Shown one piece after another: positions 9,214 to 19,322 of a stretch of 64,000 bases of DNA. The number at the start of each line of letters is the position of its first letter. The stretch's first letter is position 1. Position numbers and translations under genes: made by a program. Below the pieces are notes generated by a model that saw only the letters and a list, made by a program, of their open reading frames with translations, was not told where the DNA came from and did not search any database. Source of the DNA: Hyphomicrobiales bacterium (GTDB taxonomy: Bacteria > Pseudomonadota > Alphaproteobacteria > Rhizobiales > Rhizobiaceae); contig UBUL01000024.1 in the NCBI GenBank assembly GCA_900468625.1, positions 62,001-126,000 on the forward strand. The letters are read 5' to 3'.

Positions 9214-10257
9214 TTATGCCCATCCCGTCAGCTTCAGCACGAATGCAACGATAACGACCATGGCGAGCGACAGTGGGAGGAAAACCTTCCAGCCAAGGCG
9301 CATGAGCTGGTCGTAGCGGTAGCGCGGCACGAATGCCTTCACCATCGCGAACATGAAGAACACAAGGCATGACTTCAGCAGGAACCAGATGATGCCCGGA
9401 ACCCAGTTCAGAATCCAGATATCGACCGGAGGCAGCCAGCCGCCGAGGAAGAGAATCGTCGTCAGCGAGCACATCAGGACGACGGCGGCGTATTCGCCGA
9501 GCATGAACATCATGTAGGGCGACGAACCGTATTCGACCATGAAGCCGGCAACCAGCTCCGATTCCGCTTCCGGAAGATCGAAAGGCGGACGGTTGGTTTC
9601 AGCCAGCGCCGAAATGAAGAACACGATGAACATCGGGAAGAGCGACAGCCAGTGCCAGTCGAGGAACGAAGCCGGCAGGCCGAGCTTGGTGCCGAGGCCC
9701 GTCTGCTGCGACAGCACGATATCCGTCAGGTTCAGCGAACCGACGCAAAGCAGCACGGTAACGATGACGAAGCCGATCGAAACTTCGTACGACACCATCT
9801 GCGCTGCCGAGCGGAGCGCGCCGAGGAAGGGGTACTTCGAGTTCGAAGCCCAGCCGCCCATGATGATGCCGTAAACTTCGAGCGACGAGATCGCCAGAAT
9901 GTAGAGGATGCCGACATTGATATCGGCGATAACCCAGTGCTGCGCCACCGGCACGACGGCCCAGGTGGAGAGCGCCAGCACCACCGAAACCAGCGGGGCC
10001 AGCAGGAACACGGTCTTGTTGGCGCCGGCCGGGATGATCGGCTCCTTGAACATGAACTTGAGCAAGTCGGCGAAGGACTGGAACAGACCGAAGGGTCCGA
10101 CGACGTTCGGACCGCGGCGCAACTGGACGGCAGCCCAGATCTTGCGGTCGGCAAGCAGAATATAAGCGATGAAAACCAGCAGGCAGACCAGGAGCAGCAG
10201 CGACTGGCCAATCATGATCAGCGCCGGCCAAAGATAGGTCGAAACGAATGAATCCAT
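9214..10257 (-). CDS. nuoH: NADH-quinone oxidoreductase subunit H
   Basis: 347 residues from the ATG at 10257 (MDSFVSTYLWPALIM), with an AAGGA site upstream. NuoH forms the base of the quinone chamber. Visible are the first-helix end LADRKIWAAVQLRRGPNVVG with its conserved arginines, the loop ETNRPPFDLPEAESELVAGF (around residue 225-245) rich in the acidic residues of the E-channel, and VRYDQLMRLGWK-type C-terminal sequence (YRYDQLMRLGWKVFLPLSL). Eight or more hydrophobic helices are present. Confidence 0.96.
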   Translation of the reverse strand: MDSFVSTYLWPALIMIGQSLLLLVCLLVFIAYILLADRKIWAAVQLRRGPNVVGPFGLFQSFADLLKFMFKEPIIPAGANKTVFLLAPLVSVVLALSTWAVVPVAQHWVIADINVGILYILAISSLEVYGIIMGGWASNSKYPFLGALRSAAQMVSYEVSIGFVIVTVLLCVGSLNLTDIVLSQQTGLGTKLGLPASFLDWHWLSLFPMFIVFFISALAETNRPPFDLPEAESELVAGFMVEYGSSPYMMFMLGEYAAVVLMCSLTTILFLGGWLPPVDIWILNWVPGIIWFLLKSCLVFFMFAMVKAFVPRYRYDQLMRLGWKVFLPLSLAMVVIVAFVLKLTGWA

Positions 10258-10268
10258 AGTCCTTGCCC

Positions 10269-12350
10269 TTACTCTGCCGCAACGCGGAAATTGTTGCGGG
10301 CCAATGCCGAGCATTCGGCCATCACAGCCGATGCGCGCGTTATCGGGTTCGTCAAATAGAAGTCTTTGATCGGCGAAGCAAATGCCGATTTGCCCATTGC
10401 GCCGGCTTTTTTCGCAAGTGCGGCAATTTGGGCGCTATCGGCCACGGCGATCTCGTCGATACCGGCGAAATGCGGGAAGGCTGCATAGAGCTTCGAGCGC
10501 AATTCCCTCAGCGAATCAAAGGGAAGCTTCTTTCCGAGCACGTCGGAAAGGGCGCGGATGATCGCCCAGTCCTCGCGGGCATCGCCCGGTGCGAAACCGG
10601 CGCGGTTACCCATCTGGACACGGCCTTCGGTGTTGACCCACGTGCCCGACTTTTCGGTATAGGCGGCAGCCGGAAGGATGACATCGGCATTCTGCGCGCC
10701 GTTGTCGCCGTGCGAGCCGATATAAACGGTGAACTTGGCGCCCTTGCGGCTGAAGTCGAGTTCATCGGCGCCGAGCAGGAAGAGGACGTCCATCGACGAC
10801 AGCATGGCGGCGGCATTGACGCCCTTTGCGCCCGGCACGAAGCCGAGATCGAGGCCGCCGACACGCGCGGCTGCCGTATGCAGCACGGCAAAGCCGTTCC
10901 AGCCATCCTTGACGACGCCGACGGCCGCGGCGAGCTTGGCGGCATTTGCCAGCACTTCAGCGCCGTCTTCGCGGATGAGAGCGCCCTGGCCGATGATGAT
11001 CATCGGCCTCTCGGCATTCTTCAGCACCTCGGCGAAGCTGTGCGAGCCGCTGACGAGATCGGCCAGCGTGTCCGGGCCGGCGCCGAGATAATCATAGGAG
11101 TAACGAAGATCTGCAGCTTCGCCGATCACGCCGATCGGGAATTTGCCGCGGCGCCAGCGCTTGCGGATGCGCGAGTTCATCACCGCAGCCTCGAAGCGCG
11201 GATTGGCGCCGACGATCAGCAGCGCGTCGGCAGCTTCAATGCCCTGGATGCTCGGGTTGAAGACGTAGCTTGCGCGGCCGAGCGACGGATCAAGCGCCGT
11301 CCCGTCCTGGCGACAGTCGAGATTTTCCGATCCCAGCGATTTCAGCAGTTCGCCGAGAGCATACATTTCCTCGACCGAGGCGAGATCGCCGGCAATGGCG
11401 CCGATCTTGTCGCCGGTGGTGGCGGAAACAGCAGACTTGATGGCAGCAAAAGCGTCGCTCCAGCTTGCCGGCTGCAGTCGGCCATCCTTGCGGACATAGG
11501 GCTTGTCGAGGCGCTGCGTCTTCAGGCCGTCCCAGATGAAGCGGGTCTTGTCGGAGATCCACTCTTCGTTGATCTGCTCGTTTACGCGCGGCAGGACGCG
11601 CATGACTTCGCGGCCGCGCGTATCGACGCGGATGGCCGAGCCGAGTGCGTCCATGACGTCGATCGATTCGGTCTTGTTCAGCTCCCACGGACGGGCCGTA
11701 AAGGCGAAGGGCTTCGAGGTCAGCGCGCCGACTGGGCAGAGGTCAACAACGTTGCCCTGCAGTTCGGAGGTCATTGCCTGCTCGAGATAGGTGGTGATCT
11801 CTGCGTCTTCACCGCGGCCGATAAGGCCGAGTTCGGAAATGCCGGCAACTTCCGTCGTGAAGCGGACGCAGCGCGTGCAGTGAATGCAGCGATTCATCAC
11901 GGTCTTGACGAGCGGGCCGATATACTTGTCCTCGACGGCGCGCTTGTCTTCCTGATAGCGCGAACTATCGATACCGAAGGCCATGGCCTGGTCCTGCAGG
12001 TCGCATTCGCCGCCCTGATCGCAGATCGGGCAATCCAGCGGGTGGTTGATCAGCAGGAATTCCATCACGCCTTCGCGGGCCTTCTTGACCATCGGCGTGT
12101 TGGTGAAGACTTCCGGAAGCTCGCCGTTCGGACCGCCGCGGATATCGCGAACGCCCATGGCGCAGGATGCCTGCGGCTTCGGCGGGCCGCCCTTCACCTC
12201 AACGAGGCACATGCGGCAATTGCCGGCCACCGACAGTCGTTCATGGAAGCAGAAGCGCGGGACTTCGGCGCCGGCTTCCTCGCACGCCTGGATAAGCGTG
12301 TAGTGATCCGGAACTTCGATCTCTTTACCGTCAATCTTCAGTTTAGCCAT
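10269..12350 (-). CDS. nuoG: NADH-quinone oxidoreductase subunit G (iron-sulphur, molybdopterin-like fold)
   Basis: 693 residues. The N-terminal 2Fe-2S ferredoxin domain contains CFHERLSVAGNCRMCLVEV; next come the His-plus-three-Cys site HPLDCPICDQGGECDLQD for N5 and the 4Fe-4S motif CIHCTRCVRFTTEVAG for N4. The rest has the inactive molybdopterin-oxidoreductase fold typical of the subunit. The length matches the mitochondrial-type 75 kDa subunit, shorter than E. coli NuoG, and I see no extra N7 cluster motif. The start at 12350 gives MAKLKIDGKEIEVPD, as in relatives. Confidence 0.96.
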   Translation of the reverse strand: MAKLKIDGKEIEVPDHYTLIQACEEAGAEVPRFCFHERLSVAGNCRMCLVEVKGGPPKPQASCAMGVRDIRGGPNGELPEVFTNTPMVKKAREGVMEFLLINHPLDCPICDQGGECDLQDQAMAFGIDSSRYQEDKRAVEDKYIGPLVKTVMNRCIHCTRCVRFTTEVAGISELGLIGRGEDAEITTYLEQAMTSELQGNVVDLCPVGALTSKPFAFTARPWELNKTESIDVMDALGSAIRVDTRGREVMRVLPRVNEQINEEWISDKTRFIWDGLKTQRLDKPYVRKDGRLQPASWSDAFAAIKSAVSATTGDKIGAIAGDLASVEEMYALGELLKSLGSENLDCRQDGTALDPSLGRASYVFNPSIQGIEAADALLIVGANPRFEAAVMNSRIRKRWRRGKFPIGVIGEAADLRYSYDYLGAGPDTLADLVSGSHSFAEVLKNAERPMIIIGQGALIREDGAEVLANAAKLAAAVGVVKDGWNGFAVLHTAAARVGGLDLGFVPGAKGVNAAAMLSSMDVLFLLGADELDFSRKGAKFTVYIGSHGDNGAQNADVILPAAAYTEKSGTWVNTEGRVQMGNRAGFAPGDAREDWAIIRALSDVLGKKLPFDSLRELRSKLYAAFPHFAGIDEIAVADSAQIAALAKKAGAMGKSAFASPIKDFYLTNPITRASAVMAECSALARNNFRVAAE

Positions 12351-12461
12351 CGTCCACTCAGTCCTATGTCACGTCCTCAGCCCAACCTGGCCGCGGACAA
12401 TTTCATGATCGCAAACCGAACTGCCACCGGCGCGGCATGAAACCGCATGGCACCGGTTCGC

Positions 12462-12554
12462 TCACAACAAGCTTTGCCAAGCCTTGTCCCCACAAGACCA
12501 GCTTTGCGATCGAAACATTGCGGACATCTGCGCAATGATCTCAACCGCTTTCAT
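12462..12554 (-). CDS. Possible 30-residue leader peptide upstream of nuoG
   Basis: An ATG at 12554 follows immediately after GGGGAGGTGA, one of the best ribosome sites in the operon. It opens a frame of 30 codons (MKAVEIIAQMSAMFRSQSWS... ending in QSLL and TGA). It lies in the 239-base gap between the helix-hairpin-helix gene and nuoG, just after a GC-rich hairpin (12561-12583). I recognise no family. It could be a translated leader setting nuoG expression, or a chance frame beside a good Shine-Dalgarno sequence. Spacing of only two to three bases to the ATG is short, which counts against it. Confidence 0.28.
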   Translation of the reverse strand: MKAVEIIAQMSAMFRSQSWSCGDKAWQSLL

Positions 12555-12560
12555 TCACCT

Positions 12561-12583
12561 CCCCGGCCGCAATCCAGCCGGGG
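12561..12583 (-). other. GC-rich hairpin in the nuoG leader region
   Basis: A 7-base stem (CCCCGGC/GCCGGGG) with a 9-base loop lies a few bases after the stop of the gene at 12590 and upstream of nuoG on the same transcript. On the minus strand no T-run follows, so it is more likely an mRNA-stability or partial attenuation element than a full terminator; the downstream nuoG-N genes need read-through. Confidence 0.35.
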
Positions 12584-12589
12584 AAAAAC

Positions 12590-13345
12590 TCAATTCCGGC
12601 CCTTCGGCAGCAGCGCCTTCGCCTGACCGACCCAGTCGTCACGCCGGATGCGACCTTCGAAACCGAGTTCGCCATCGATCCGCTCGATATCCGCATCGCT
12701 CCACGCGGCGATGTCGGCAAATCGCTTGATGCCACGTCCGTTCAGCACCTGCTCCAGCTTCGGACCGATGCCGGAAATCCGCTTCAGGTCGTCAGTTTTC
12801 TCCGCGACCTTGCGGCTGCGCGCAGGAGCCGGCTTGACAGCATCCGGTACAGCAATCTCGGCCTTGCCTTTTGCGGCAGCCGTCGCGACCTTGGGTGCGG
12901 CGACGGCAGGCTTCGGCTCGGCTTTCTTCGCCGCGACCGGCTTCTGCTTTGCGGCAGCGGCGGCCTTCAACGCGGCTGGCTTCGACGTGACCGACTTGGC
13001 AACAGGCGCCGCCTTTATAGGCTTTGCATCCCCTGCCCCATCATTCGCGTCGGCCGGTTTTGCAGCAACCGCATCCTGATGCTTTTCGTCTTCCAGGGCT
13101 TCGGCCAACCTAGTGGTGGCTTCGACGGCACCCTGGAAAGCGCCGAGGAATGCGCCCGCCAGCTGCGAAGAGAAGCCGAAACCGATCGCGGTGACGGCGG
13201 CAAAGGCTGCGGCCGGATGGGCCATCAGCGGATGGATCGGCATGATCGGCGCGTTCCCAAAGATACCGGCGGCGACGCGACCGAGATCAGCCGATGCATT
13301 ATCGGCCGCTCCGCTGTCCTGCCTGATATCCCTGGTCTTCGCCAT
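12590..13345 (-). CDS. Helix-hairpin-helix (H3TH-like) domain protein inside the nuo operon
   Basis: About 251 residues from the ATG at 13345, eight bases after the nuoF stop. Three parts are visible. The first, up to about residue 95, has a hydrophobic stretch (AHPAAAFAAVTAIGFGFSSQ) and a Gly/Ala-rich segment resembling phasin-like or membrane-associated helices. The second, about 95-185, is a low-complexity Ala/Lys/Pro linker. The third is a C-terminal domain of about 60 residues with DLKRISGIGPKLEQVLNGRG and a final GRIRRDDWVGQAKALL, matching the predicted flap-endonuclease-like H3TH family (COG3743 type). The same domain ends NuoE three genes upstream. No catalytic role is evident. It is probably an accessory or assembly protein of complex I, by position only. 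Confidence 0.75.
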   Translation of the reverse strand: MAKTRDIRQDSGAADNASADLGRVAAGIFGNAPIMPIHPLMAHPAAAFAAVTAIGFGFSSQLAGAFLGAFQGAVEATTRLAEALEDEKHQDAVAAKPADANDGAGDAKPIKAAPVAKSVTSKPAALKAAAAAKQKPVAAKKAEPKPAVAAPKVATAAAKGKAEIAVPDAVKPAPARSRKVAEKTDDLKRISGIGPKLEQVLNGRGIKRFADIAAWSDADIERIDGELGFEGRIRRDDWVGQAKALLPKGRN

Positions 13346-13353
13346 AACGATCC

Positions 13354-14658
<1,305 letters not shown>

Positions 14659-14668
14659 GCTTCACCTC

Positions 14669-15790
14669 TTACCGCGGCTTCTTGCCGAAGACCTTGATAT
14701 ATTCCGCTTCGCCACCCTTAGCGAGTGCCTCAGCCTGCCTGACCCATTCGTCGCGTTCGATCCGGCCCTTGAAATTCAGATAGCCGTCGACCCAATGACG
14801 CTCGGCCTCATGCCAGCTCGCAATCTGCGCGAAGGTGAAGATGCCAAGCTCATGCAAGGTCCCTTCGGTCTTCGGACCAACACCTGAAATGAGCTGCAGA
14901 TTGTCGGGCTGCGCAGGTCTTTCGATACCGGCAGGACGATTCTTGTCATCAAGCGACGGCTTGCCGGCAACGGGCTCCGCAGCTGCCGTACCCGAAAGCG
15001 GCTGCGTTTCGGCTGCCTTCGCATTCTTGGCCGCGGCAGCCGGCTCGGTTGCCGGCGTCTTCAGGCTCTGATTGGTTTCAGCATCCGTACTCTTGGCGCG
15101 GCCGGCCTCGGACGGCGGGATCGACACGGCTTCAGCCGCAGCCTTTGCCGCCTTGCTCGCAACGCTCTTTGCCCTGCTCTCATCAGAGAGAAGAGACGTC
15201 AAGCCACCTTCCGGAGCGGAAAAAACGCGATCGATTTGCGGACCGGTCTGAATTTCATGGCCCTTGCCCGCGGCGAAGGCATCGATGATCTCTTCGAGAC
15301 GCGTCGGCGTCAGATCCTCATAGGTATCCTTGCCGATCACCACCATCGGTGCGTTGACGCAGGCGCCCTGACATTCGACCTCTTCCCATGAGAGCGTGCC
15401 GTCGGCGTTGCGCTCGAATGCATGATCGTTGATCCGGCTCTTGCAGATCTTGATCAACCCTTCGGCACCACGCAGCATGCAGGGCGTCGTGCCGCAAACC
15501 TGAACATGGGCGCGCGTGCCGACCGGATGCAGCTGGAACTGCGTATAGAAGGTGGCAACTTCGAGCGCACGGATATAGGCCATGTCGAGCATGTCGGCGA
15601 TCGTTTCGATAGCCGCCTTCGTGACCCAGCCTTCCTGCTCCTGCGCGCGCATCATCAGCGGGATGATCGCGGATTGCTGACGACCATCAGGATATTTCTT
15701 GATCGTCTTTTCGGCCCAGACCGCATTCTCCGCATTGAAGGCGAAAGCGGCAGGCTGGAATTGATCTTCGGCTAGTCGACGAACGGACAT
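14669..15790 (-). CDS. nuoE: NADH-quinone oxidoreductase subunit E with C-terminal helix-hairpin-helix extension
   Basis: 373 residues, about twice the length of E. coli NuoE. The first 190 or so residues are the thioredoxin-like 2Fe-2S subunit with CGTTPCMLRGAE and ECQGACVNAPM carrying the four cysteines. There follows an Ala/Thr/Glu-rich linker (about 190-305), then a domain with DNLQLISGVGPKTEGTLHEL and GRIERDEWVRQAEAL that is clearly related to the end of the protein at 12590-13345. Rhizobial NuoE proteins are generally long, so this is a family trait and not a fusion error. The extension could contact RNA, DNA or another protein; its role is unknown. Confidence 0.95.
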   Translation of the reverse strand: MSVRRLAEDQFQPAAFAFNAENAVWAEKTIKKYPDGRQQSAIIPLMMRAQEQEGWVTKAAIETIADMLDMAYIRALEVATFYTQFQLHPVGTRAHVQVCGTTPCMLRGAEGLIKICKSRINDHAFERNADGTLSWEEVECQGACVNAPMVVIGKDTYEDLTPTRLEEIIDAFAAGKGHEIQTGPQIDRVFSAPEGGLTSLLSDESRAKSVASKAAKAAAEAVSIPPSEAGRAKSTDAETNQSLKTPATEPAAAAKNAKAAETQPLSGTAAAEPVAGKPSLDDKNRPAGIERPAQPDNLQLISGVGPKTEGTLHELGIFTFAQIASWHEAERHWVDGYLNFKGRIERDEWVRQAEALAKGGEAEYIKVFGKKPR

Positions 15791-15805
15791 CTTTCACGCC
15801 TTATC

Positions 15806-16123
15806 TCAGTTTAAGGACCCACACCGCGTATTCGTCAGAGACGAGAATTCGCAGGCATAGGCCGACTGGTCTTTCTGCATAAACACAACAAACTTGCCGC
15901 CATTCGGCACGGCGGCCTTGATCTGATAACCGCGAGAGAGGAGATCCGCCACAGTCGAATCCTCACTCTGCTTCACCGCGTTTCCGCCCTTTGCAGAATT
16001 CGCGCCCGGCGCATTCGAACCCTGCAGGTTGATGGTCGGCAGGCTTTGCGTCCTCCCCGTCTGCTGTGCCGAGGCACCGCAAGCGACGACAAGCGCTGGG
16101 ATAACCACCTGCCAAACCCGCAT
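15806..16123 (-). CDS. Small exported protein of unknown function between nuoD and nuoE
   Basis: 105 residues. The N-terminus MRVWQVVIPALVVACGASAQQ looks like a signal peptide with a likely cleavage after ASA; the VVACG segment could alternatively be a weak lipobox. A Ser/Asn/Gly-rich spacer follows, then a compact C-terminal part with VADLLSRGYQIKAAVPNGGK, a hydrophobic strand FVVFMQ and two cysteines (YACEFSS and TRCGSLN) that could form a disulfide. The ATG shares one base with the nuoD stop, so it is translated with complex I. I do not recognise a named family. Its repeat-free, periplasm-facing sequence suggests a role outside the cytoplasm. Confidence 0.8.
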   Translation of the reverse strand: MRVWQVVIPALVVACGASAQQTGRTQSLPTINLQGSNAPGANSAKGGNAVKQSEDSTVADLLSRGYQIKAAVPNGGKFVVFMQKDQSAYACEFSSLTNTRCGSLN

Positions 16124-17313
16124 CAGCGATCCACCTCACCGAACACGATATCGAGCGAGCCGAGCACGGCCGCGACGTCGGCGAGCAGATGGCCGCGGCA
16201 CATGAAATCCATGGCCTGCAGATGCGCATAGCCCGGCGCACGGATCTTGCAGCGATAAGGCTTATTGGAACCGTCGGAGACGAGATAGACGCCGAACTCG
16301 CCCTTCGGCGCTTCGACGGCGGCATAAACCTCACCGGCCGGCACATGATAGCCTTCGGTGTAGAGCTTGAAGTGATGGATCAGCGCCTCCATGGAGCGCT
16401 TCATCTCACCGCGCTTCGGCGGAACGACCTTGCCGTCCAGCGACGAAACCGGCCCTGCCTTGGCATCGCCCAGCAGGCGGTTGACGCACTGCTTCATGAT
16501 GCGAACAGACTCGCGCATTTCGATCATGCGGATGAGGTAACGGTCGTAGCAGTCGCCGTTCTTGCCGATCGGAATGTCGAATTCGAGATCGGAATAGCAT
16601 TCGTAAGGCTGTGCCTTGCGCAGATCCCAGGCAGCACCGGAGCCGCGGACCATAACGCCGGAGAAGCCCCAGGCCCAACAGTCTTCCAGCGAAACCACGC
16701 CGATATCGACGTTACGCTGCTTGAAGATACGGTTGCCCGTCAGAAGGTCGTCGATGTCGTCGAGTGCCTTCAGGAACGGATCGCACCAGTCGCCAATATC
16801 CTGAACGAGCTTTTCGGGAAGATCCTGGTGAACGCCGCCCGGACGGATGTAAGCCGCGTGCATGCGCGAGCCGGAGGCACGTTCATAGAACACCATCAGC
16901 TTTTCGCGCTCTTCGAAGCCCCAGAGCGGCGGCGTCAGCGCACCGACGTCCATGGCCTGCGTGGTGACGTTCAGAAGATGCGACAGGATGCGGCCGATTT
17001 CCGAATAGAGCACGCGGATCAGCTGACCGCGGATCGGGATATCGATGCCGAGCAGCTTTTCGACGGCCAGCGCGTAGGCATGTTCCTGGTTCATCGGTGC
17101 CACGTAGTCGAGGCGATCGAAGTAAGGAACGGCTTGAAGATAGGTCTTCGTTTCGATCAGCTTTTCCGTGCCGCGATGCAGCAGGCCGATATGGGGATCG
17201 ACGCGTTCCACAATTTCGCCGTCCAATTCGAGGACAAGACGCAAAACGCCGTGCGCAGCCGGATGCTGCGGACCGAAATTGATGTTGAAGTTGCGAACGT
17301 TATGTTCTGTCAT
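16123..17313 (-). CDS. nuoD: NADH-quinone oxidoreductase subunit D
   Basis: 396 residues, the 49 kDa-type subunit that lines the quinone site. The N-terminal FGPQHPAAHGVLRLVLELDG supplies the conserved His, and the hydrogenase-like fold continues with LLHRGTEKLIE, ALTPPLWGFEEREKL and a C-terminal end in DIVFGEVDR. It is separate from NuoC, unlike the fused NuoCD of enterobacteria. It starts 66 bases after nuoC and overlaps the small exported-protein gene by one base. Confidence 0.96.
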   Translation of the reverse strand: MTEHNVRNFNINFGPQHPAAHGVLRLVLELDGEIVERVDPHIGLLHRGTEKLIETKTYLQAVPYFDRLDYVAPMNQEHAYALAVEKLLGIDIPIRGQLIRVLYSEIGRILSHLLNVTTQAMDVGALTPPLWGFEEREKLMVFYERASGSRMHAAYIRPGGVHQDLPEKLVQDIGDWCDPFLKALDDIDDLLTGNRIFKQRNVDIGVVSLEDCWAWGFSGVMVRGSGAAWDLRKAQPYECYSDLEFDIPIGKNGDCYDRYLIRMIEMRESVRIMKQCVNRLLGDAKAGPVSSLDGKVVPPKRGEMKRSMEALIHHFKLYTEGYHVPAGEVYAAVEAPKGEFGVYLVSDGSNKPYRCKIRAPGYAHLQAMDFMCRGHLLADVAAVLGSLDIVFGEVDR

Positions 17314-17379
17314 GGCGGCGATGCTCGCGTTTTCAGAATTTCAGAGAATGGCAGGCCAGAGCCTGCCACACGCCAATAA

Positions 17380-17982
17380 CTAGGCCTTCGCCTTCTCGTC
17401 ACCCGGGAGCACGTAGTCGGTGCCCTCCCACGGCGACAGGAAGTCGAAGTTGCGGAATTCCTGCTTCAGTTCCACCGGCTCGTAGACGACGCGCTTGGCG
17501 GCATCGTCGTAACGAACCTCGACGAAACCGGTCGTCGGGAAGTCCTTGCGCAGCGGATGGCCTTCGAAGCCGTAGTCGGTCAGCAGGCGTCGCAGATCAG
17601 GATGGCCGGTGAAGAGGACGCCGTACATGTCCCAGGTTTCGCGCTCGAACCAGTCTGCTCCCGGATAGATGCCGCAGGCGGAGGGAACGGGCTGATCTTC
17701 GCCCACAGGAACCTTGACGCGGATACGCAGATTCTTCTTGGGCGACAGCAGATGGTATACCACATCGAAACGCTCAGCGCGCTGCGGCCAGTCGACGCCG
17801 CAGATATCCGTCATGTTGACAAAACCGCACCTGGCATCGTCACGCAGGAAGGTCAGCAGGGCGATAACGTTTTCGGCCGTCGTCGTCACGGTCAGCTCGC
17901 CATACTTGATCTCACTCGAGGAGATCAGGGCGCTGCGAACTTCCGTGAGGTAGGCGGCCAGTTCGTTCAGGGCTTCACTCAT
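17380..17982 (-). CDS. nuoC: NADH-quinone oxidoreductase subunit C
   Basis: 200 residues, the 30 kDa-type hydrophilic subunit. The signature ERETWDMYGVLFTGHPDLRR and the following TDYGFEGHPLRKDFP are intact near residues 115-145. The ATG at 17982 follows an AAGG site. It has no redox cofactor and helps join the quinone module to the peripheral arm. Confidence 0.96.
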   Translation of the reverse strand: MSEALNELAAYLTEVRSALISSSEIKYGELTVTTTAENVIALLTFLRDDARCGFVNMTDICGVDWPQRAERFDVVYHLLSPKKNLRIRVKVPVGEDQPVPSACGIYPGADWFERETWDMYGVLFTGHPDLRRLLTDYGFEGHPLRKDFPTTGFVEVRYDDAAKRVVYEPVELKQEFRNFDFLSPWEGTDYVLPGDEKAKA

Positions 17983-18000
17983 AATACCTTGTCCCCTGCC

Positions 18001-18582
18001 TTACCGTTCGATCGTGCCGGTGCGCCGGATCTTCTTCTGCAGCAGAAGCACGCCGTAAAGCAGCGCTTCCGCCGTGGGAGGACAGCCCGGGATATAAATG
18101 TCGATCGGCACAACGCGATCGCATCCACGTACGACGGAATAGGAATAATGATAGTAGCCGCCGCCGTTGGCGCAGGAACCCATCGAAATGACGTAGCGCG
18201 GCTCGGGCATCTGGTCGTAGACCTTGCGCAGGGCCGGCGCCATCTTGTTGGTCAGCGTGCCAGCAACGATCATGACATCGGACTGGCGCGGCGAGGCACG
18301 GGGCGCAAAGCCGAAGCGCTCCACGTCGTAGCGCGGCATGGAAACCTGCATCATCTCGACGGCGCAGCAAGCCAAGCCGAAAGTCATCCACATCAGGGAG
18401 CCGGTACGAGCCCAATTGATCAGCTCATCGGTAGACGTGACAAGAAAGCCCTTGTCGGCAAGTTCATTGTTGATCTCGCCGAAGAACGGGTCGTTGCTGC
18501 CAACAGGCCTGCCAGTCGCGGGATCGATGATCCCCTTCGGCCGCGGCGCGATGAGCGTCGTGTTGCTTGGAGCTACTCCCAT
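18001..18582 (-). CDS. nuoB: NADH-quinone oxidoreductase subunit B (cluster N2)
   Basis: 193 residues from the ATG at 18582, giving MGVAPSNTTLIAPRPKG as in rhizobial NuoB, with AAGGGAG about eight bases upstream. The N2 cluster ligands are in GLACCAVEM (tandem Cys), GSCANGGGYY and IPGCPPTAEALL. The gene overlaps the end of nuoA by ten bases. A further upstream ATG at 18603 is in frame but less likely. Confidence 0.96.
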   Translation of the reverse strand: MGVAPSNTTLIAPRPKGIIDPATGRPVGSNDPFFGEINNELADKGFLVTSTDELINWARTGSLMWMTFGLACCAVEMMQVSMPRYDVERFGFAPRASPRQSDVMIVAGTLTNKMAPALRKVYDQMPEPRYVISMGSCANGGGYYHYSYSVVRGCDRVVPIDIYIPGCPPTAEALLYGVLLLQKKIRRTGTIER

Positions 18583-18938
18583 TCCAGGGCTCCCTTCTTC
18601 CATTCATAAATAAAGCCGATGGTCAGCACCGCGAGGAACACCATCATCGACCAGAACCCGAACCAGCCGATCGCACCGAAGGATACGGCCCACGGGAAGA
18701 GGAAAGCGACTTCCAGGTCGAAGATGATGAAGAGAATCGATACCAGATAGAAGCGGATATCGAACTTCATGCGGGCGTCATCGAATGCGTTGAAACCGCA
18801 TTCGTAAGCCGACAGCTTTTCCGAGTCAGGCGCCTTGAAGGCGACGGCAAACGGCGTGATCAACAGCGCCAGGCCAATCACCAAGGCAATACCAATGAAA
18901 ATCGCTATCGGAATATAGGAACTGAGCAGTCCAGTCAT
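18573..18938 (-). CDS. nuoA: NADH-quinone oxidoreductase subunit A
   Basis: 121 residues from the third in-frame ATG (18938), giving MTGLLSSYIPIAIFIG, close to rhizobial NuoA. ATGs at 18947 and 18941 are also in frame and the start is not certain. Three helices are visible; the loop with SAYECGFNAF holds the conserved Cys/Glu of the quinone-chamber switch and FDLEVAFLFPWA follows in helix 2. It is the first gene of the operon. Confidence 0.94.
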   Translation of the reverse strand: MTGLLSSYIPIAIFIGIALVIGLALLITPFAVAFKAPDSEKLSAYECGFNAFDDARMKFDIRFYLVSILFIIFDLEVAFLFPWAVSFGAIGWFGFWSMMVFLAVLTIGFIYEWKKGALEWE

Positions 18939-19025
18939 CATGTCCATCCCTGCTTGCGATCAGCGCCGGGGCGGCGCTTTTGAGCAAATGCCCAAGCAAG
19001 CGAAAGAGCGTTGCAACAGAGCCGT

Positions 19026-19054
19026 GGTTAGCGCAGGCGGAGCGCGCGCGCAAG
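19026..19054 (-). promoter_or_regulatory. Probable nuo operon promoter
   Basis: On the minus strand CTTGCG (19054-19049) and CTAACC (19031-19026) are 17 bases apart, close to the rhizobial housekeeping pattern CTTGAC-N17-CTATAT. It lies about 90 bases before nuoA. The spacer is very GC-rich. The match is by eye and unproven. Confidence 0.38.
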
Positions 19055-19197
19055 CCTTTTGAATCTGTCTGTTAGGGTACTATCGAGCGGTAGATATCAA
19101 TGTGTTGCGACGGCGACGCGACAAATCGGCGCAAACGCGAAAAGGCTCTTTCGCAATTGCAATAAATTGACGTTTGATTGTAATGGCTTGGAGAGAA

Positions 19198-19274
19198 TGG
19201 CGCGAGTGACGGGGCTCGAACCCGCGACCTCCGGCGTGACAGGCCGGCACTCTAACCGACTGAGCTACACCCGC
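19198..19274 (-). tRNA. tRNA-Asp (anticodon GTC), copy 1
   Basis: On the minus strand a 77-base cloverleaf runs from GCGGGTG to CACTCGC plus G and an encoded CCA. The anticodon arm CCGGC-CTGTCAC-GCCGG gives GTC. The T-arm contains GGTTCGAGCC and the D-arm AGCTCAGTCGGTTAGA. The gene body is identical to the copy at 19323-19399. Confidence 0.96.
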
Positions 19275-19322
19275 GCATCGTTTGGCCTTTCAGCCGGTGC
19301 GGATCCGAAATTTGCCTCGAAA

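Noticed and set aside
10263..12440. 725-codon plus-strand frame antisense to nuoG
   Set aside because: Complete overlap with nuoG, whose iron-sulphur motifs are intact; the antisense peptide has shadow composition.
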